Assembly (NCBI GenBank): GCA_946631075.1
Contig: CAMOZS010000071.1
Location: 1 to 7,912, forward strand
Origin: an uncultured Bacillota bacterium
Lineage (GTDB): Bacteria; Bacillota; Clostridia; Peptostreptococcales; Anaerovoracaceae
DNA: 7,912 bases
Reading direction: 5' to 3'
The notes below the pieces were generated by a model. That model worked only from the letters and a program-made list of their open reading frames with translations. It searched no databases and was not told where the DNA came from. Numbering within the stretch: position 1 is the first letter of the stretch; each line of letters starts with the position of its first letter. This document shows, in pieces, positions 5,901 to 7,912 of this stretch. The position numbers and the translations under genes were made by a program.

Positions 5901-7651
5901 TCGACCTTGGATGCTCCCACATAGGCGGGGTTCTGCTTGAAGTGTGCCGTCAGGATGCTCCCGTTATAGGGGATCTGGAGCGTGCCCTGTTTGATCTTGC
6001 CGTTGCGTCCGCCATCGGTGACCTCCACCATATCCGCGGGAACCCGCGTCCCGTTCAGGTCGAAGTAATCAAACAGATAACGGTTCTGTCCGCCCTTCCA
6101 TTCTTCCTTGGCTCTGGCCTGGGCTCCCCAGTTGTTGTTGTAGCTGTCCTTGGTCCGGGTCACGAACTGCTGGACGTTGTCCCTCTGGACCCCGTCCTTG
6201 TCCTTGCCGGAAACCAGTCCCATAGTGGGATCCGCCGTCCTGACGGTGAACTGATACTTCTTGATGTCATCCTGGGTGAAGATGGTCAGGGGACTGCTGC
6301 GGTCCATATCGGTCACGAACCCGGTACCGTTATAGTAAAGAAGGGGCATGGGATCTCCTGCAGAGGAGTAGCCTTCCATAACGAAGGTCCCGTCTCCCTG
6401 CGGGATGACCGCGATGTTATTGGTCCCGTTCTGGATCAGTTCCTCATCATTGACATCGATCAGGGCGATCGACTTAGTCAGATCTTCCACCGGGCGGATG
6501 AAGTAATACTCGAAATTGGCGTTGGGAGCATCCTGATCTTTCTCCGTAAAGACGTAGTAGAATCTCCACATATATTTGCTGTCCAGGAAGTCGATATCCC
6601 CCGGACTGTCGAAGGTCTCCCGGGAGCCGTCCGCGGTAAGGACATTGTATTTACCCTGAGCATCGACATAGGCGATGATGAACCGTTCGGATGTCTTGAA
6701 TGCGGCGCTGTCGGTCACGGCCTGGGCGTCCGTCACTTTCACGACAAACTCCTGCCCATCCTCCATGATGATCGTCAGCTCCTCTTCGGTATCGAAGGGC
6801 TGCAGGCTGTTCAGGATCCAGTCACCATCTTTTTTCGTTACTTCGATCAGGGTGTCGTCCGAGAACCGAACATCCGCGATCCGTTCTGTGAACGCATCCG
6901 CGCCGGATTCATCCACGACCCCAAGCAGGGGCAGAAGCGTTCTGAGTCCGATGGATCCGCCGCCTTCCATACTGTACTCAAATGTCTCCCCATCGACTTC
7001 ATAGGCGAAGTCCACCGTATATACCACAGCGTAGACGCTGAAGCTCTCCGCCGCAAAGGCTGCAGCCTTCAGTTTGCCCCTGGCCAGGTCGTAGCTGACC
7101 TGGTCCGGCGCCAGAACTTCCGGTCCGTTCTCACCGAAATGAACGATCCGGAGGTGGTCCGCATCGTCCGCTTTGATCGCTTTGTCATAGGAAATGGTAA
7201 CATCGACAGGTGCTTCCGGCTCCATGGGTCCATCCTCCGAAAGCAATGAGATGTCATAGAAACGGGCAAATCCGAAGTCCGAGACCTCTTCTCCGCCCTC
7301 TGCTACCTGCACTGCCTGCAGGGCTTCATCGTACAGGGCCTGGTAATCCTCCGCGCCCTGATCCAGCTCACTGACCGCAAGCTCTGTTCCCTCAGGAAGG
7401 CCAGCCTTTGCATCGCAGTCCGCGCTCACCGCATAGCCGTTCCCTTCATAAGATAGTTCCTGCTGCAAAGGCAGGTCGATCCCGCCCTGACGGGCTGCTT
7501 CGTCTTCATCCAGGGTCATGGCAGGCAGGATCAGAAGATAGGTCGCCACAAACACGACCGCAGCCGACAGCACCAGCAGTGTCAGCCGGTGTTTTTTTAT
7601 TATATTGGAGGTCGCGTTGAACCATCTTGTCTGCTGTCTTCTGCTGTCCAT
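2963..7651 (-). CDS. Giant VWA-domain, Cna-B, sortase-anchored surface protein; probable pilus tip adhesin
   Basis: A 1562-residue surface protein, probably the adhesive pilus tip, comparable in design to RrgA- or SpaC-type tips. Residues 22-44 are an N-terminal membrane segment/signal ending LILPAMTL. Two beta-rich modules follow (about 65-210 and 211-310, the latter with MEGGGSIGLRTLLPLLGV). The VWA domain spans about 633-975 with a full metal-binding site: DVSGSM (D643, S645, S647), T852 in GGTRTDKAL and D877 in ILITDGAP. It carries a long insertion after the first motif that includes EWGWWGG (678-684). Further beta domains precede a Cna-B domain (1345-1525) with K1350 and E-box YYLKETKAPDGY (E1427). 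The anchor is LPSSG (1529-1533), a membrane segment and ARRRAS. The start at 7651 is forced: an in-frame stop lies at 7678-7676 and the next Met (45) would lose the membrane segment, although AAGGA sits only one base from the ATG. The tip role is inferred from domains and position. Confidence 0.93.
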   Translation of the reverse strand: MDSRRQQTRWFNATSNIIKKHRLTLLVLSAAVVFVATYLLILPAMTLDEDEAARQGGIDLPLQQELSYEGNGYAVSADCDAKAGLPEGTELAVSELDQGAEDYQALYDEALQAVQVAEGGEEVSDFGFARFYDISLLSEDGPMEPEAPVDVTISYDKAIKADDADHLRIVHFGENGPEVLAPDQVSYDLARGKLKAAAFAAESFSVYAVVYTVDFAYEVDGETFEYSMEGGGSIGLRTLLPLLGVVDESGADAFTERIADVRFSDDTLIEVTKKDGDWILNSLQPFDTEEELTIIMEDGQEFVVKVTDAQAVTDSAAFKTSERFIIAYVDAQGKYNVLTADGSRETFDSPGDIDFLDSKYMWRFYYVFTEKDQDAPNANFEYYFIRPVEDLTKSIALIDVNDEELIQNGTNNIAVIPQGDGTFVMEGYSSAGDPMPLLYYNGTGFVTDMDRSSPLTIFTQDDIKKYQFTVRTADPTMGLVSGKDKDGVQRDNVQQFVTRTKDSYNNNWGAQARAKEEWKGGQNRYLFDYFDLNGTRVPADMVEVTDGGRNGKIKQGTLQIPYNGSILTAHFKQNPAYVGASKVESLKEWVDEIKSENVPLDEKATRKTAEVYDYENRIYRVDLTTKSSLSSFTGTVDLGLILDVSGSMKFPSKLVAAKNAQGGEIGTRNIRQINDVTEWGWWGGPARYAWQDWGLDIGTEYYVIAEKSTRATVFRIFYEGGSWYRVDSSFDNQAEDDKGNRRAESISSSTKFGADTDFNYPIYVSGDNDSSGKAVERSFHQKQSIDNTVSTLNEVLGILNIAADSSDAPKVRAAWNTFSWQVKDTSPDHKFVELNDHNSLSIDYETEGGTRTDKALSDALNFTWGDSNTKYAILITDGAPQFGGKLDTDSYNTGSHTLDEKTTELINRIKAIKKTYEENGITLITVGLSMKDVERGNQLLFDIADTIDGEHMFFEAESGDELENVLLEIVKKILQPCTVYGDVTDTVNDAFYPVDRQTGRPLKVGDHISLSGDLTNDLTKPYGTVQPDGKTIKWEGQAFQPEGWDGTIYVKAKEDFLGGNAVATNTGNAVFEAKEYSTKNNPGHKVTITTDLDQVVNKDKFHPVQNRQTPLVNVNELSFGHNETEWTVYLGAEVDPKEQIKELWRKIDVEEVVKKGCAVDLDGDQLPDTGKVQTGNNWYPLTESIGDDREGEASGDRQTYPMNSLLRKLAAGQNYSWWDYTKNEPKWDEFMSQAMTGSGIRIPYHVYGIDDNSNIVITLKKEIAAGEEADLIGKSPHDTAVTGDEVEKYTLKVVYSPDYTVLPRGQGGSNTADFHTGTFGTMYQGHAAGTETSENIHVINVFAKKLQINKVDQTRNAITDSTAEFDLMRRATAEEIANDQIAKVDLDGVGKCVVVQHLTTANGTLTTDALALLKDKEDYDEPYYLKETKAPDGYELLPDVLRVSIDLTGHNTWKKKSDNAQSQTKPDPYELSDWKQEATIKVTGLDGQDTGMAVRVLPDGAHSIAYDSVNDTSAASVTYQILNKAGVELPSSGGPGTTWIYLLGSILILCCGITLIARRRAS

Positions 7652-7701
7652 ATCCTTAAAGCCTGTAATTCTTGCCTATTCTCTGCTACTTCCACAGATA
7701 T

Positions 7702-7710
7702 ACTATATCA
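7702..7710 (-). promoter_or_regulatory. Candidate extended -10 promoter for the tip gene
   Basis: The minus strand reads TGATATAGT, an extended -10 (TGn plus TATAGT), 50 bases before the ATG at 7651. The preceding bases CGAAG recur in front of the internal candidate promoter (CGAAGC-TGATATACT at 2768-2755). No good -35 lies 16-18 bases upstream; GTGACC lies 22 bases upstream. The box sits in the odd palindrome GATATA-C-TATATC (plus strand, 7697-7709), a possible operator. A second -10-like box, TACAAT, lies at 7773-7768. Confidence 0.38.
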
Positions 7711-7780
7711 CTTCGAGCCCTGCCCTGGCGGTCACGTTTCTGCCAGAAGAATGACTTTTGTGCCCAAATTGTAACCTTTT

Positions 7781-7796
7781 TACAGTGATACAGTGA
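7781..7796 (-). repeat. Exact tandem 8-mer upstream of the tip gene
   Basis: TACAGTGA occurs twice head to tail (7781-7788, 7789-7796); on the minus strand this is TCACTGTA twice. It ends seven bases before TACAAT (7773-7768), so the two copies occupy the -35 region of that alternative promoter, where no real -35 hexamer is visible. Such spacing suits a direct-repeat activator site, but the repeat is short and could be chance. Confidence 0.45.
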
Positions 7797-7809
7797 GCTG
7801 GCTGTTTGT

Positions 7810-7838
7810 TTGAAATAACGACATGTCATGATTATTAG
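7810..7838 (+). promoter_or_regulatory. Candidate divergent plus-strand promoter
   Basis: TTGAAA at 7810-7815 (one mismatch from TTGACA) is followed after exactly 17 bases by TATTAG at 7833-7838 (four of six matches to TATAAT). The left arm of the 12-bp inverted repeat lies between the two boxes. With GGAGG at 7898-7902, this suggests a divergently transcribed gene starting at or beyond the right edge. The evidence is limited to spacing and consensus. Confidence 0.3.
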
Positions 7839-7866
7839 ATTCAAGCCATGGACGTAATCATGACAT
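7823..7866. repeat. Perfect 12-bp inverted repeat, possible operator or weak plus-strand attenuator
   Basis: ATGTCATGATTA (7823-7834) and its exact complement TAATCATGACAT (7855-7866) flank a 20-nt spacer. Arm centres are 32 bp apart, about three helical turns, which suits a protein binding both arms on one DNA face. On the plus strand the right arm runs into TTTTT (7866-7870), so a weak AT-rich terminator fold is also possible in that direction. It lies about 170-215 bases upstream of the tip start and overlaps the candidate divergent promoter. Confidence 0.6.
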
Positions 7867-7897
7867 TTTTAGCTTCGACCTGAATCAGCAAGTTTCT

Positions 7898-7902
7898 GGA
7901 GG
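7898..7902 (+). promoter_or_regulatory. Possible ribosome binding site of a divergent gene beyond the right edge
   Basis: GGAGG is followed by TTTTAATTGT and the window end. A TTG at 7909-7911 lies six bases after it, and an ATG just past the edge would also be well placed. The coding sequence itself cannot be seen. The 261 bases from 7652 to 7912 otherwise hold no credible gene. Confidence 0.3.
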
Positions 7903-7912
7903 TTTTAATTGT

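Noticed and set aside
5942..7249. Long open frame of 435 codons on the plus strand within the tip gene
   Set aside because: Antisense shadow of the same gene; low-complexity hydrophobic and charged runs (Asp, Val, Ile, Gly), no domain and no convincing ribosome site.

Overview
The window is a piece of a Gram-positive (Bacillota) cell-surface pilus locus. All recognisable genes lie on the minus strand and read from right to left. The organism is most likely a gut Clostridia species of the Lachnospiraceae type. This rests on the sortase-anchored major pilin of the SpaH/EbpB type, on the giant tip-like protein with an N-terminal membrane segment ending in LILPAMTL, and on the moderate GC content. 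It is a judgement from recalled family resemblance, not from a search.

Layout in order of transcription. Positions 7912-7652 are non-coding and rich in signals: a perfect 12-bp inverted repeat, a tandem 8-mer, two -10-like boxes for the minus strand, and a possible divergent plus-strand promoter with a Shine-Dalgarno sequence at the window edge. Positions 7651-2963 encode a 1562-residue surface protein with a von Willebrand factor A (VWA) domain, a Cna-B domain and an LPSSG sorting signal; it is the probable pilus tip adhesin. Positions 2962-2697 (266 nt) are non-coding and hold two hairpins, one of which can fold in two exclusive ways, followed by a candidate promoter. Positions 2696-2382 encode a 104-residue coiled-coil protein of unknown function. 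It overlaps by 8 nt the gene at 2389-1667 for a type I signal peptidase with a long cytoplasmic N-terminus. After a 125-nt gap, 1541-1 encodes the major pilin (signal peptide, isopeptide-forming domains, E-box, LPSTG). The pilin gene runs off the left edge a few codons before its expected end. A class C sortase is expected just beyond that edge but is not in the window.

How they fit together (inference from known sortase-assembled pili). The signal peptidase matures the pilins during export. Their LPXTG-type tails and membrane anchors hold them for a sortase, which links major pilins into a shaft with the VWA protein at the tip. The structured 266-nt gap, and candidate promoters before the coiled-coil gene and before the pilin gene, would allow the shaft subunit to be made in larger amounts than the tip. 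The least understood parts are the coiled-coil protein coupled to the peptidase, the regulatory region on the right, and the aromatic insertion in the VWA domain.
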